Program-made: the position numbers and the translations under genes | The notes under the pieces: model-generated | Databases searched by the model: none | Told to the model about the DNA's origin: nothing | The model's input: the letters and a program-made list of their open reading frames with translations, nothing else | Assembly: GCF_030766725.1 (NCBI RefSeq) | Contig: NZ_JARQWR010000014.1 | Coordinates: 1-64,000 of the forward strand | Length of the DNA: 64,000 nucleotides | Origin: Flavobacterium aerium | Lineage (GTDB): Bacteria > Bacteroidota > Bacteroidia > Flavobacteriales > Flavobacteriaceae | Direction of reading: 5' to 3' | Shown: in pieces, positions 35,674-45,288 of the stretch | Position numbering within the stretch: position 1 is the stretch's first letter | How the letters are laid out: each line of letters starts with the position of its first letter

Positions 35674-36237
35674 ATGAGTACATTATTCGTTAAAAACATG
35701 GTCTGTAATCGTTGCATAATGGTAGTTCAAAATGAACTAGAAAAGCTTGGTTTAGACTTTACAAATATTAAGTTAGGAGAAGTTATTCTTGCAAAAGAAC
35801 TAACCTCTGACGAAAGAAACTCGTTAGAAAGTACGTTGGTTCCTTTGGGTTTTGAGGTCATTGATGATAAAAAGGGTCGAATCATTGAAAAGATAAAAAA
35901 CATCATCATCGATTTGGTACATCATCAAGATAATGATGCGAAAAATAATCTGTCAAGTATATTGAGCGAAAAACTCAACCATGATTACAACTATCTTTCT
36001 AATCTGTTTTCTGAAGTAGAAGGTACCACAATTGAAAAATATTTTATTGCCCAAAAAGTTGAAAAGATAAAAGAGCTTTTAGTCTATGATGAACTATCAT
36101 TAAGTGAAATTGCTATTCGTTTAAACTATTCTAGTGTTGCCTATCTAAGTAATCAGTTTAAAAAAGTAACAGGATTAACTCCGAGTCATTTCAAACAGAT
36201 TCGTGAAGATAAGAGAAAGCCATTGGATAAGGTGTAA
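35674..36237 (+). CDS. HMA-like domain fused to AraC helix-turn-helix, regulator 1
   Basis: The protein has 187 residues from ATG 35674 (MSTLFVKNMVCNRCIMVVQN). Residues 1-65 form a heavy-metal-associated-like domain with a CNRC metal site. The C-terminal part (about 85-175) is an AraC-type double helix-turn-helix: SLSEIAIRLNYSSVAYLSNQ followed by FKKVTGLTPSHFKQ. It is therefore likely a cytoplasmic copper-sensing activator. It lies 87 nt upstream of copA, and a paralogue follows copA. The long in-frame extension to 35623 would cross the -7 box and was not used. Confidence 0.85.
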   Translation: MSTLFVKNMVCNRCIMVVQNELEKLGLDFTNIKLGEVILAKELTSDERNSLESTLVPLGFEVIDDKKGRIIEKIKNIIIDLVHHQDNDAKNNLSSILSEKLNHDYNYLSNLFSEVEGTTIEKYFIAQKVEKIKELLVYDELSLSEIAIRLNYSSVAYLSNQFKKVTGLTPSHFKQIREDKRKPLDKV

Positions 36238-36256
36238 GTAAATATTACAAATCAAA
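36238..36256 (+). promoter_or_regulatory. Copper-region box 3 (copA)
   Basis: GTAAATATTACAAATCAAA begins right at the end of the preceding regulator gene and lies exactly 37 nt before the copA -7 box. Confidence 0.75.
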
Positions 36257-36293
36257 TCCATAATTCCACAATACGATTTATAGATATTCTTGC

Positions 36294-36301
36294 CAACTTT
36301 G
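36294..36301 (+). promoter_or_regulatory. -7 box of copA
   Basis: CAACTTTG, one mismatch to TAnnTTTG, 23 nt before the copA start. It lacks a TTG at standard spacing, as expected of an activator-dependent promoter. Confidence 0.55.
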
Positions 36302-36324
36302 CCTGTAAATAGAACAAGTGAAAT

Positions 36325-38745
36325 ATGGCAACAAATAACAATACTAAGGAAACAATTTACATCCCATTAGAAGATGTAGAAAGTGAGCACTGTGCATTAA
36401 TCGTAGAAAAAGGATTGGCACAAGTGAAAGGCATTGAAACCCACAAAGTAGAACTAAACAATCGTAGAGCAGCTATTACTGTTAAGAACAACGAAACCGT
36501 TGGTCAAGCTGTGAAAGCTGTGAAAGACTTAGGATATGGCGTTCCAACTGTGAAAAACACCTTCCCGGTTTTGGGCATGACCTGTGCCTCTTGTGCAGGA
36601 AGTGCTGAAAGTATCGTCACCTATGAATTAGGAGTAGTTGATGCTTCTGTAAACTTTGCAACTGGAAATCTAACAGTTGAATATTTACCCAATCTCACCA
36701 ATGCGTCTAAACTACAAAAAGCTGTTCAAGCTGTTGGGTATGACTTGCTTATTGTAGACGAAACCAAGCAACAAGAATCTCTAGAAGCCATCCACGCTGA
36801 GAAATTCAAAAAATTAAAAAACAAGACCATCTGGGCGGTAATACTGTCGTTACCTGTAGTAACGATAGGAATGTTCTTTATGGATATGCCATATGGGAAT
36901 GAAATCATGTGGTTCTTTTCTACACCAGTAGTACTTTGGTTAGGTAAAGACTTCTTCATCAATGCCTGGAAACAAACAAAACATGGTTCTGCTAATATGG
37001 ATACCTTGGTGGCATTGAGTACTGGAATTGCTTACGTATTTAGTGTATTCAATATGCTATTCATGGATTTCTGGCACCAACGCGGATTACATGCCCACGT
37101 TTATTTTGAAGCGGCGGCTGTAGTTATTGCATTTATTCTCCTTGGTAAATTATTAGAAGAAAAAGCAAAGGGAAATACCTCATCCGCGATTAAAAAATTA
37201 ATGGGTTTACAGCCTAAAACCGTAATGGTGATTCAACCTGACGGAACAGAAAAACAAGTCGCTATTGAAGACGTACATGCTGGGGCTATTATCTTAGTCA
37301 AACCAGGTGAAAAAATTGCTGTAGATGGAATGGTTACTTCTGGTAATTCTTATGTCGATGAAAGTATGCTGAGCGGTGAACCCGTTCCAGTATTGAAAAA
37401 AGAGAATGAAAAAGTGTTTGCGGGGACCATAAACCAAAAAGGAAGTTTTCAATTTGAAGCGGTTAAAGTTGGTAAAGAAACTATGCTTGCTCAGATTATC
37501 AAAATGGTGCAGGATGCCCAGGGAAGTAAAGCGCCAGTTCAGAAATTGGTAGATAAAATTGCGGGTATTTTTGTTCCAATAGTGATTGGCATTGCTATTC
37601 TTACCTTCCTTACTTGGTTCTTCTTAGGAGGAGATAATGCTATAGCACAAGCCTTATTGGCTGCCGTTACTGTATTAGTTATTGCTTGTCCTTGTGCTTT
37701 GGGTCTTGCTACGCCAACAGCAATTATGGTCGGTGTAGGTAAAGGGGCGGAAAATGGTATATTAATCAAAGATGCTGAAAGTTTAGAACTTGCTAGAAAG
37801 GTAACGGCTATTGTCTTGGATAAAACTGGAACTATTACAGAAGGTAGACCACAAGTAACAGGCATTAAATGGTTACATGATGAAGATGTGACAAAGGATA
37901 TCTTAATCAGCATCGAAAAACAATCAGAGCATCCTTTAGCCGAAGCCGTAGTGAAAAATTTTGAAGTGGCACCAAACGTACTTTTATCTGATTTTGAGAG
38001 TATCACGGGTAAGGGTGCAAAAGCAATCTATAAAGACGAAACTTATTTTGTAGGAAACAAAAAATTGTTAGCTGAGAATAATATCACTATTGCCAATTCA
38101 TTATTGAATCAAGCTGAGGAATGGGGCAATCAATCTAAAACTGTAATTTGGTTTTCCAACACTAAGGAAGCCCTTTCGGTGATTGCAATTTCCGATAAAA
38201 TCAAAGACACCTCTGTTGAAGCAATCAAGCAAATGCAAGATATGGGTATTGAGTTGTATATGTTGACTGGTGATAACGAAGCTACCGCAAAAGCTATCGC
38301 TGAACAAACCGGAATTAAACATTACAAGGCTGAAGTATTACCACAACACAAAGCCGATTTTATAAAAGAATTACAACAACAAGGTAAAACAGTAGCCATG
38401 GTTGGTGATGGTATTAACGACAGTACAGCGTTAGCAACAGCAGATGTGAGTATTGCAATGGGCAAAGGAAGTGATATTGCAATGGACGTAGCCAAAATGA
38501 CCATTATTTCATCTGATTTGACTAAAATACCACAAGCCATACGCTTGTCTAAACAAACTGTAGCAACCATCAAGCAAAACTTATTCTGGGCATTTATCTA
38601 TAACCTTATTGGGATTCCTCTGGCTGCGGGTATACTTTATCCGATTAATGGATTCTTATTGAACCCAATGATAGCCGGTGCTGCAATGGCTTTGAGTAGT
38701 GTGAGTGTAGTGAGCAATAGTTTGCGTTTAAAATGGAAAAAATAA
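36325..38745 (+). CDS. copA: Copper-translocating P-type ATPase
   Basis: CopA exports Cu(I) from the cytoplasm using ATP. The 806-residue P1B-ATPase has two N-terminal HMA domains: the first is degenerate (SEHCALIVEKGLAQVKGIET, no CxxC), the second intact (GMTCASCAGS near 83). The membrane metal site CPC is near 455 (VIACPCALGLATPTA), the phosphorylation site DKTGT near 499, with SEHPLAEAVV (HP motif) and MVGDGINDS near 693. Eight membrane segments are expected. It lies between the two HMA-AraC regulators, under box 3. Confidence 0.96.
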   Translation: MATNNNTKETIYIPLEDVESEHCALIVEKGLAQVKGIETHKVELNNRRAAITVKNNETVGQAVKAVKDLGYGVPTVKNTFPVLGMTCASCAGSAESIVTYELGVVDASVNFATGNLTVEYLPNLTNASKLQKAVQAVGYDLLIVDETKQQESLEAIHAEKFKKLKNKTIWAVILSLPVVTIGMFFMDMPYGNEIMWFFSTPVVLWLGKDFFINAWKQTKHGSANMDTLVALSTGIAYVFSVFNMLFMDFWHQRGLHAHVYFEAAAVVIAFILLGKLLEEKAKGNTSSAIKKLMGLQPKTVMVIQPDGTEKQVAIEDVHAGAIILVKPGEKIAVDGMVTSGNSYVDESMLSGEPVPVLKKENEKVFAGTINQKGSFQFEAVKVGKETMLAQIIKMVQDAQGSKAPVQKLVDKIAGIFVPIVIGIAILTFLTWFFLGGDNAIAQALLAAVTVLVIACPCALGLATPTAIMVGVGKGAENGILIKDAESLELARKVTAIVLDKTGTITEGRPQVTGIKWLHDEDVTKDILISIEKQSEHPLAEAVVKNFEVAPNVLLSDFESITGKGAKAIYKDETYFVGNKKLLAENNITIANSLLNQAEEWGNQSKTVIWFSNTKEALSVIAISDKIKDTSVEAIKQMQDMGIELYMLTGDNEATAKAIAEQTGIKHYKAEVLPQHKADFIKELQQQGKTVAMVGDGINDSTALATADVSIAMGKGSDIAMDVAKMTIISSDLTKIPQAIRLSKQTVATIKQNLFWAFIYNLIGIPLAAGILYPINGFLLNPMIAGAAMALSSVSVVSNSLRLKWKK

Positions 38746-38761
38746 TAGAAAAACAAACAAA

Positions 38762-38872
38762 ATGAAAAATCTAACAATCCGTATTCCCAATACATACCAT
38801 GTACACAATCAAGCCAAAGAAAGTAATGTCGCTTTATACATAAACCGTTGGATGCGATGGAAAAAACCATAA
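38762..38872 (+). CDS. Possible small peptide between copA and the second regulator
   Basis: A 36-codon frame starts 16 nt after copA: MKNLTIRIPNTYHVHNQAKE, then SNVALYINRWMRWKKP. It overlaps the start of the next gene in another frame. The basic, tryptophan-containing end and its position in the operon make translation possible, but there is no family support. Confidence 0.3.
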   Translation: MKNLTIRIPNTYHVHNQAKESNVALYINRWMRWKKP

Positions 38873-39450
38873 CATTATTAATCAAAGGAATGGTATGCCA
38901 CCGATGTATTTATGTTCTCTCCGAAGAATTTCCAAAACTCGGTCTTGAAATTTCCGAAATACGTTTAGGCGAAGTAACGCTGAAAATAACGGGTAAAACA
39001 ATTGAAGAACATGCCATCCGAGCAATGCTAAAAAAAAACGGATTCGATCTGTTATACAGCAAAAATCAAAAAACCATCGATCTGATTAAAAATGCTGTTG
39101 AGAAAGGTATTCAAGAACAACTCAATACTGGTGAGCCTGTCAAATTTTCGACACTCATCAGTAATGAATTACACAAAGATTATGATTCATTAAGTGCTCT
39201 ATTTTCATCTTCTGAGGGATATACTCTAGAGAAATTTATCATTTCCAGAAAAATAGAAAAAATAATAGAACTCTTAGTTTACACAGACCAATCAATGTCG
39301 GAAATCACTTTAAATTTAGGATATAGTAGCCCAGCTCACCTGTCCAATCAATTAAAAAAATATACGGGATTTACTTCCTCCTACTATAAGCGAATAAGAC
39401 TTGGCAAAATGGCTATTATAAAGAAATCTCAAACAAATAACCATTCCTGA
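38857..39450 (+). CDS. HMA-like domain fused to AraC helix-turn-helix, regulator 2
   Basis: The protein has 197 residues from ATG 38857 (MEKTITLLIKGMVCHRCIYV); ATG 38848 is an alternative three codons earlier. It is a paralogue of the regulator at 35674, with CHRC in the N-terminal HMA-like domain and a C-terminal AraC region (SMSEITLNLGYSSPAHLSNQ, then LKKYTGFTSSYYKRI). It probably senses copper and acts on the boxed promoters, perhaps as a co-regulator or antagonist of its sister. It is likely co-transcribed with copA and ends before a strong terminator. Confidence 0.85.
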   Translation: MEKTITLLIKGMVCHRCIYVLSEEFPKLGLEISEIRLGEVTLKITGKTIEEHAIRAMLKKNGFDLLYSKNQKTIDLIKNAVEKGIQEQLNTGEPVKFSTLISNELHKDYDSLSALFSSSEGYTLEKFIISRKIEKIIELLVYTDQSMSEITLNLGYSSPAHLSNQLKKYTGFTSSYYKRIRLGKMAIIKKSQTNNHS

Positions 39451-39492
39451 AAATTCCAATACATTTCTCTTAGTCAGATTGCAAAATAATGT

Positions 39493-39535
39493 AGCGAAAC
39501 CCTGTTTGTTCAAATCAACAGGGTTTCGCTTTTTT
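39493..39535 (+). terminator. Terminator of the copA operon
   Basis: Perfect 14-bp stem AGCGAAACCCTGTT (39493-39506) with AACAGGGTTTCGCT (39517-39530), then TTTTT. Confidence 0.92.
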
Positions 39536-39593
39536 ATATCTATTCTATTCCCATTTATCCTCAAAATCCATTTAAAACAAAAAATAAGAGGGA

Positions 39594-39612
39594 GTAAATT
39601 CCACAACTCTTA
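39594..39612 (+). promoter_or_regulatory. Copper-region box 5 (efflux operon)
   Basis: GTAAATTCCACAACTCTTA, the most divergent of the five boxes, yet again exactly 37 nt before a -7 box. Confidence 0.6.
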
Positions 39613-39649
39613 CCTGTAATTGTGTAGAAAACACGGTAGCATCTGTCTC

Positions 39650-39657
39650 TAATTTTG
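39650..39657 (+). promoter_or_regulatory. -7 box of the RND/TolC/MFS operon
   Basis: Perfect TAATTTTG, 45 nt before the adaptor gene start. Confidence 0.65.
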
Positions 39658-39702
39658 TACAGTAAAATTTAATCAATTGTTGCATAATTAAACATTAAGA
39701 CC

Positions 39703-40761
39703 ATGTTATACAAATATTCTACACAAAAATTAGGAATCTTAATTCCCTTGTTGAGCATCTTATTGATTGCTTGTGAAAACAAAACAGAAAAAACAGCGCC
39801 AGTGAGCGCAGAGGCTAGCAAATTGACAGTGGACATTATTATCGCGCAGGAAAAGCAGCTCAACCAAGAGGAAACCGTAGTGGGAACCATGCTTTCTTAT
39901 CGTGAAGTTTCCATTGTGAGTGAACTCCCTCAAAAAATTACACAAGTAGCCTTTAAAGATGGTAGTTACGTTAGTCAGGGAGCAGTGCTTTATACATTAA
40001 ATGACGCTGATATTAGATCTCGATTAAAACAGATTGGTGCTGAATTAGAACTCGCTCGACTGAATAAAGACAGATTGGGTAATCTCCTAAAAACGGAAAC
40101 GGTAAGACCACAGGAACATGACGAAGCAGTTATGCGTTTCCAATCTTTAGTAGCGCAAAAAGAATTACTACAAGTAGACCTCAGCAAAACTGTAATCCGA
40201 GCTCCATTTTCAGGAAAAATTGGGATTTCAAAAGTACATTTAGGTGCTTATGTATCCCCAGGGGCAGAGCTTGTAATGCTACAGGATCAAAGCAGTATTA
40301 AAATTAATTTCTCTGTTTCCGAAAAATACTTACCACTAATACAAACTGGGAATAAAGTCCGATTCACTTCCCAATTGTCGGACCAAGAATATTCGGCAAC
40401 CATCAATGCTACCGAGCCAGGTCTTGATACTCAAGGTAGGAGCTTACAGGTACAAGCCATAACAAACAATGCTGAAGGACAATTTCGTGCTGGTCTATCG
40501 GCCAAAGTTTATTTCCGTGCTAACAATAAGGATGCAAAAGGTATCATGGTGCCGACGGAAGCTTTAGTACCTGGCGAAAAAGGCTATGCTGTTTTTGTAA
40601 TAAAAAATGGTCTAGCAAAACCCATCGCTGTAACTATAAGCAACAGAACAGAAACGGATGCAATCATCACATCGGGTATTACAACCAACGATAGCATTAT
40701 TATCTCAAACCTATTGCGTATAGGCGATGGCACTCCTGTAAAAGCCGTTGTGTCCAAATAA
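39703..40761 (+). CDS. RND efflux periplasmic adaptor, lipoprotein
   Basis: The 352-residue membrane-fusion protein links the RND pump to the TolC-like channel. A lipoprotein signal ends LLIAC (Cys at about 24). It has the lipoyl/barrel-sandwich halves (LPQKITQVAFKDGSYVSQGA; TVIRAPFSGKIGISKVHLGA), a short hairpin (RLKQIGAELELARLNKDRLG) and a beta-barrel domain, the AcrA/MexE layout. It is first in an operon with the pump, outer-membrane channel and MFS transporter. Confidence 0.9.
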   Translation: MLYKYSTQKLGILIPLLSILLIACENKTEKTAPVSAEASKLTVDIIIAQEKQLNQEETVVGTMLSYREVSIVSELPQKITQVAFKDGSYVSQGAVLYTLNDADIRSRLKQIGAELELARLNKDRLGNLLKTETVRPQEHDEAVMRFQSLVAQKELLQVDLSKTVIRAPFSGKIGISKVHLGAYVSPGAELVMLQDQSSIKINFSVSEKYLPLIQTGNKVRFTSQLSDQEYSATINATEPGLDTQGRSLQVQAITNNAEGQFRAGLSAKVYFRANNKDAKGIMVPTEALVPGEKGYAVFVIKNGLAKPIAVTISNRTETDAIITSGITTNDSIIISNLLRIGDGTPVKAVVSK

Positions 40762-40782
40762 TTCATTTCAAATCTTAGCATT

Positions 40783-43700
40783 ATGAGTATATCATCATTA
40801 AGTATAAAAAAACCGGTTTTAGCCGGGGTCTTTTCCCTCCTACTTATTATTTTAGGAATAATAGGATGGAAACAATTAGGTGTTCGCGAGTTTCCATTAA
40901 CAGAACCGCCTGTGATTTCGGTAATTACTTTCTATCCCGGTGCAAGTCCGGATGTAATTGCATCCAAGCTTACCAGACCTATGGAAGAATCTATTTCGGA
41001 AGCGAACGGAATACGCACCATTTCTTCCGAATCTAGGGAGCAGGTCAGTGTTATTTCGATAGAATTTAACCGTGAAGTAGACATTGAGGACGCGTTAAAT
41101 GATGTCCGAGACAAAGTGGCTAAATCTCGCAAACAACTCCCTACCGATGTAGATCCACCCATTGTACAAAAGGCATCTTCGCCTGATAACTTGGTCGCAT
41201 TCCTTGAAGTGGAAAGCGATACCAAAGACATAAAAGAAGTAAGTCACCTTGCCTCTACCACCATCAAAGACAAAATACAATCTATACCAGGAATTAGTAA
41301 TGTAGCCATTGTAGGTGAACATAAATATGCTATGCGTCTTCGATTTGATCCTGCAAAACTTGCCGCCTATCAGTTAACTCCTGCAGATATTCGCAAAGCT
41401 TTAGTACGGGAAAATATTGATTTACCTGCTGGTAGACTAGAAGGAAGCAACAGTGAGCTAAGCATCCGTACAATGGGTCGCCTTACATCGGTAAAAGATT
41501 TTGAGGAAATGCTCATCAAACAAGTGGACAATACAGTAATTCGCCTGAAAGATATAGGTTCCGCAGAATTAGGAGAAGTAAATGAACGAACTGCTATCAT
41601 TAACGAAACTGGAAACCTCAACCGCATTGGTGTCGGTGTGGCCATTCAGATACAGCGTGGTGCCAACGCCATTGAAGTAGTGGATGAATTTTACAAGCGA
41701 TTAGATCAATTGCGTAAGGAAGTACCGTCTGAATACCGGTTAATTATCGGTTTCGACTATACCAGTTCTGTACGAGAATCAATCAAAGAGGTAGAAGAAA
41801 CCTTATTCATCGCTTTCGGACTGGTCGTATTAATTATTTTTCTATTTCTTCGAGATTGGCGATCTACCATCATTCCAGTATTGGCTATTCCGGTATCTAT
41901 ACTTTCTGCATTTTTCATTATGTATGTAGCTGGTTTTTCCATCAATATATTAACTCTTTTAGGATTGGTACTTGCTATAGGATTAGTAGTGGATGATGCC
42001 ATTGTTGTACTTGAAAATATTTATAAAAAAATTGAAGAGGGAATGACGCCCATACAAGCGGCATTCAAAGGATCTAAAGAAATTTATTTTGCTGTCATTT
42101 CCACTACCATCACCTTGGCAGCCGTTTTTCTTCCAATTGTTTTCATGGGTGGAATTAGCGGTCAGCTTTTCAAAGAATTCGCCATTGTAGTATCGGGTTC
42201 TGTAATGATATCAGCTTTTGTCGCATTGACCCTTACTCCGATGTTGAGTGCTTATTTTCTAAAGAAAAAAGTAAAACCAAGTTGGTTTTACCGTGCAACC
42301 GAACCCTTTTTCGTTCGCTTAAATAACGGATATGCTCGTTTGCTCATCACATTTATGAAAGCCCGATGGTTAGCTTGGGTATTTTTATTAGGTACAACCG
42401 CACTCATTTATTTTGTAGGCAAAGGGCTTCCTTCTGAATTAGCGCCAATAGAAGACCGTTCTAATATGAACTTGATTGCCGTTGCTCCCGAAGGTGTTTC
42501 TTTTGACTACATGAAAAAACACATGACCGAAGTAGGTAAATATGTGAATGACTCTACCGATGGACTGTATCAAACTTATTCTATGGTTGCTATTTCCTTT
42601 ATTCCTGCTCCAGCACCCGTAAATGTAGCAGTACAAAGTATATATCTCAAGGATCCTAAACACAGAAAGTACAGTGTTCAAGACTTATACAATCAATATG
42701 GAGCTGCTTCAGGGCAATTTAGAGGATTTCTTTTATTTCCTTACTTGCCCCCAACTATTGGTAGCCGTTATGGTGGAGGGATGCCTATCCAATTTGTATT
42801 GCAATCTCAAAATCTTGATAGCTTGACGGCGGTGCTTCCAAAATTCTTGGCCGCGGCACGCCAAAGCAAAAAACTGATGTTTATTGATGCTGATCTTAAG
42901 ATTAATAAACCCGAAGTAAAAATAAATATCGACCGTCAGAAAGCGGCCTTGATGGGCGTATCTATGGAAGAAGTAGCGCACACATTACAACTCTCTTTCT
43001 CAGGTCAGCGATACGGATATTTCTTGCGAAACGATCGCCAATATGAAGTAATTGGGCAATTAGATCGTGAATATAGAAATGATAAAAGTGATTTAAGTGC
43101 TATGTATGTTCGTTCGGCAACTGGAAAAATGATTCCATTGAACAACCTAATCACAACAGAAGAATCTGTAAGTCCGGCTGCTATTTATAGATACGATCAA
43201 TACACTTCTGCTACCGTTTCAGCAGCAATGGCTCCAGGAGTAAGCCTTGCAGAAGGAATACAGGAAATCGAAAATATAAAGGCAGAAGTATTGGGAGAGA
43301 CTTTCAAGAGTTCTCTGGCAGGACAGTCAAGAGATTATACAGAAAGTCAAGGAAATATCACCTTTACCCTTATCCTTGCATTACTGCTTATTTACATGAT
43401 TTTAGCGGCTCAGTTTGGAAACTTGCGTGACCCACTCACCATTATGCTTACAGTACCAATGGCCATAACAGGAGCGATCCTCAGCTTGTCGTGGTTTGGT
43501 CAAAGTTTAAACGTGTTCAGCCAAATTGGAATTATTACACTGATCGGATTGATTACCAAAAACGGTATTCTGATTGTTGAATTTGCCAACCATTTAAAAA
43601 ACACTGGACTTTCAAAACGAGATGCTGCTATACAAGCCGCTGAGCAACGCTTCCGCCCTATTTTAATGACTTCGTTAGCAATGATATTTGGAGCATTGCC

Positions 43701-43887
43701 CATTGCACTAACGGTAAATAGCCGCCAGTCATTAGGGATTGTGATTGTTGGAGGACTGGTCTTTTCTGGAATACTGACCTTATTTATCATTCCAGCAGTA
43801 TATTCTTATCTGTCCAGCAAAAAAGGTGAAAAAGTTATTGTGGAAGAAGATGTAGAAGACATCAATAGATTTATTGCAGAATTATGA
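40783..43887 (+). CDS. RND efflux pump permease (HAE1/MdtB-like)
   Basis: The 1034-residue inner-membrane pump uses proton motive force and drives substrates out via adaptor and TolC. It has the usual 12 membrane segments and two large periplasmic loops. Visible signatures are KKPVLAGVFSLLLIILGIIG at the start, YPGASPDVIASKLTRPMEES, the TM4 proton relay stretch LGLVLAIGLVVDDAIVVLEN (double Asp) and TLIGLITKNGILIVEFANHL. Hydrophobic/amphiphilic drugs are the usual substrates of this branch; the HME metal signature is not obvious although the operon carries a copper-region box. Confidence 0.92.
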   Translation: MSISSLSIKKPVLAGVFSLLLIILGIIGWKQLGVREFPLTEPPVISVITFYPGASPDVIASKLTRPMEESISEANGIRTISSESREQVSVISIEFNREVDIEDALNDVRDKVAKSRKQLPTDVDPPIVQKASSPDNLVAFLEVESDTKDIKEVSHLASTTIKDKIQSIPGISNVAIVGEHKYAMRLRFDPAKLAAYQLTPADIRKALVRENIDLPAGRLEGSNSELSIRTMGRLTSVKDFEEMLIKQVDNTVIRLKDIGSAELGEVNERTAIINETGNLNRIGVGVAIQIQRGANAIEVVDEFYKRLDQLRKEVPSEYRLIIGFDYTSSVRESIKEVEETLFIAFGLVVLIIFLFLRDWRSTIIPVLAIPVSILSAFFIMYVAGFSINILTLLGLVLAIGLVVDDAIVVLENIYKKIEEGMTPIQAAFKGSKEIYFAVISTTITLAAVFLPIVFMGGISGQLFKEFAIVVSGSVMISAFVALTLTPMLSAYFLKKKVKPSWFYRATEPFFVRLNNGYARLLITFMKARWLAWVFLLGTTALIYFVGKGLPSELAPIEDRSNMNLIAVAPEGVSFDYMKKHMTEVGKYVNDSTDGLYQTYSMVAISFIPAPAPVNVAVQSIYLKDPKHRKYSVQDLYNQYGAASGQFRGFLLFPYLPPTIGSRYGGGMPIQFVLQSQNLDSLTAVLPKFLAAARQSKKLMFIDADLKINKPEVKINIDRQKAALMGVSMEEVAHTLQLSFSGQRYGYFLRNDRQYEVIGQLDREYRNDKSDLSAMYVRSATGKMIPLNNLITTEESVSPAAIYRYDQYTSATVSAAMAPGVSLAEGIQEIENIKAEVLGETFKSSLAGQSRDYTESQGNITFTLILALLLIYMILAAQFGNLRDPLTIMLTVPMAITGAILSLSWFGQSLNVFSQIGIITLIGLITKNGILIVEFANHLKNTGLSKRDAAIQAAEQRFRPILMTSLAMIFGALPIALTVNSRQSLGIVIVGGLVFSGILTLFIIPAVYSYLSSKKGEKVIVEEDVEDINRFIAEL

Positions 43888-43910
43888 TTTTAAATCTCAA
43901 AGAAAACCAA

Positions 43911-45260
43911 ATGAAAACAAATCTCTTATATATAGTTATAGTACTGCTGTTTATCAGCAGCAGTACACCGTTGTTAGCCCAGAAAAGGACACTAGCGCTC
44001 ACAGATGCATTAGAAATGGCAAAGCAAGGAAACAAGGCATTGCAGGTACAGGTTTTGGAAGAAATCCATGCAAAAGAAATGACCAGAGAAACAAATGGGC
44101 GCTTGTTGCCTAGCATTTCAGCAAATGCAGGATATTCCCGTTACTTTGACAGACAAGTCATATTTCTCCCAGGCTCATTTGCAGGTACCGATAAGCCAGT
44201 ACAGGATATCACTGTAGGTGGAAAGAATGTTTATAATGCATTTCTATCCTTATATCAGCCCATTCTTGCACCTACTACTTATCAACTTACTAAAGTTTCA
44301 ACAATCAATGAAACCATTGTAAAAGAGAAAACTGCTGACTTGAAAAGCCGGGTAGCGCTTCTAGTTTCTACCCGCTACCTTGATATATTGATGATGAACA
44401 GTCAGCTTGATTTACTCGAGCAAAGTCTTCAACGGAATATCAAAGCATTACAAGACTCCCGTTCGCTATTGGCACAAGGGAGAGGATTAAAATCTGATAC
44501 ACTAAGGAGTTTTATTGCTGTAGCAAATTTAAAATCCTCCGTTTCCTATTTAAAAAACAATATAACTGTTACTAGCATTGAACTAAAAAGACTTATTGGA
44601 TTGGAAGATTCAGGAGAAATTGAACTCACCGACAATCTTGATCTTACCATACAAACAGACCAGAATGAGTTTTACCAAGTTGATGAAGCAATACAGATTG
44701 CTGAAAAGAACAGAAAAGATCTGAATATTCAAAAGTTGACTATTGATCTCCAGCAAAAAAAATTAAATGCTATTCAAGCAGAATTATTGCCACAACTGGC
44801 ATTAATCGGACAATATCAAGTGCAAGCACAAGAAGATAATATGGAATTGAACCAATATGTATGGCCCAGAACCTCTTTCTTAGGACTACAACTTACTGTA
44901 CCTATTTTTAATGGTAACCGTACCCGATCTCAGATTAATCAGGCAAAGATTAAAACTCTACAGGAAGAGATCCGATTGAATGATTTAAAAGATGAAGTCA
45001 AAACCGAATTGGCCACCATTATAAGCAAATGGAAAGAAGCCATTACACAATTGGGTATACAGGAAACAACAGTAAAATCTGCCGAATTAAACCATCGAAT
45101 GATTGATGACCGTTTCAAAAACAGTTTAAGTTCAAGGCTAGAACTGACAGATGCTGAATTGGCTCTTACACAAGCCTCAATCCACTACCTCAATGCTGTT
45201 TATAATCTGCGAATACTTCATGTAGAATTACAACATGCCCTTGGCTTGTTAACACTCTAA
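43911..45260 (+). CDS. TolC family outer-membrane efflux channel
   Basis: The 449-residue protein starts at ATG 43911, giving the signal peptide MKTNLLYIVIVLLFISSSTP then LLAQ; an ATG at 43884 overlapping the pump stop (ATGA) is also possible. Two OEP repeats are seen: LALTDALEMAKQGNKALQVQ, and in the second half VDEAIQIAEKNRKDLNIQKL, with long coiled coils and LQLTVPIFNGNRTRSQINQA. It forms the exit duct of the RND pump encoded just upstream. Confidence 0.9.
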   Translation: MKTNLLYIVIVLLFISSSTPLLAQKRTLALTDALEMAKQGNKALQVQVLEEIHAKEMTRETNGRLLPSISANAGYSRYFDRQVIFLPGSFAGTDKPVQDITVGGKNVYNAFLSLYQPILAPTTYQLTKVSTINETIVKEKTADLKSRVALLVSTRYLDILMMNSQLDLLEQSLQRNIKALQDSRSLLAQGRGLKSDTLRSFIAVANLKSSVSYLKNNITVTSIELKRLIGLEDSGEIELTDNLDLTIQTDQNEFYQVDEAIQIAEKNRKDLNIQKLTIDLQQKKLNAIQAELLPQLALIGQYQVQAQEDNMELNQYVWPRTSFLGLQLTVPIFNGNRTRSQINQAKIKTLQEEIRLNDLKDEVKTELATIISKWKEAITQLGIQETTVKSAELNHRMIDDRFKNSLSSRLELTDAELALTQASIHYLNAVYNLRILHVELQHALGLLTL

Positions 45261-45288
45261 TTACTCATCAAACAATTAAATAAAAAAT

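Noticed and set aside
38762..38872. Small frame after copA as a firm gene
   Set aside because: It overlaps regulator 2 out of frame and has no recognisable family; kept only at low confidence.
43884..43911. TolC start at the ATGA overlap
   Set aside because: Starting at 43884 would put a nine-residue extension before a standard signal peptide; ATG 43911 gives the better N-terminus.
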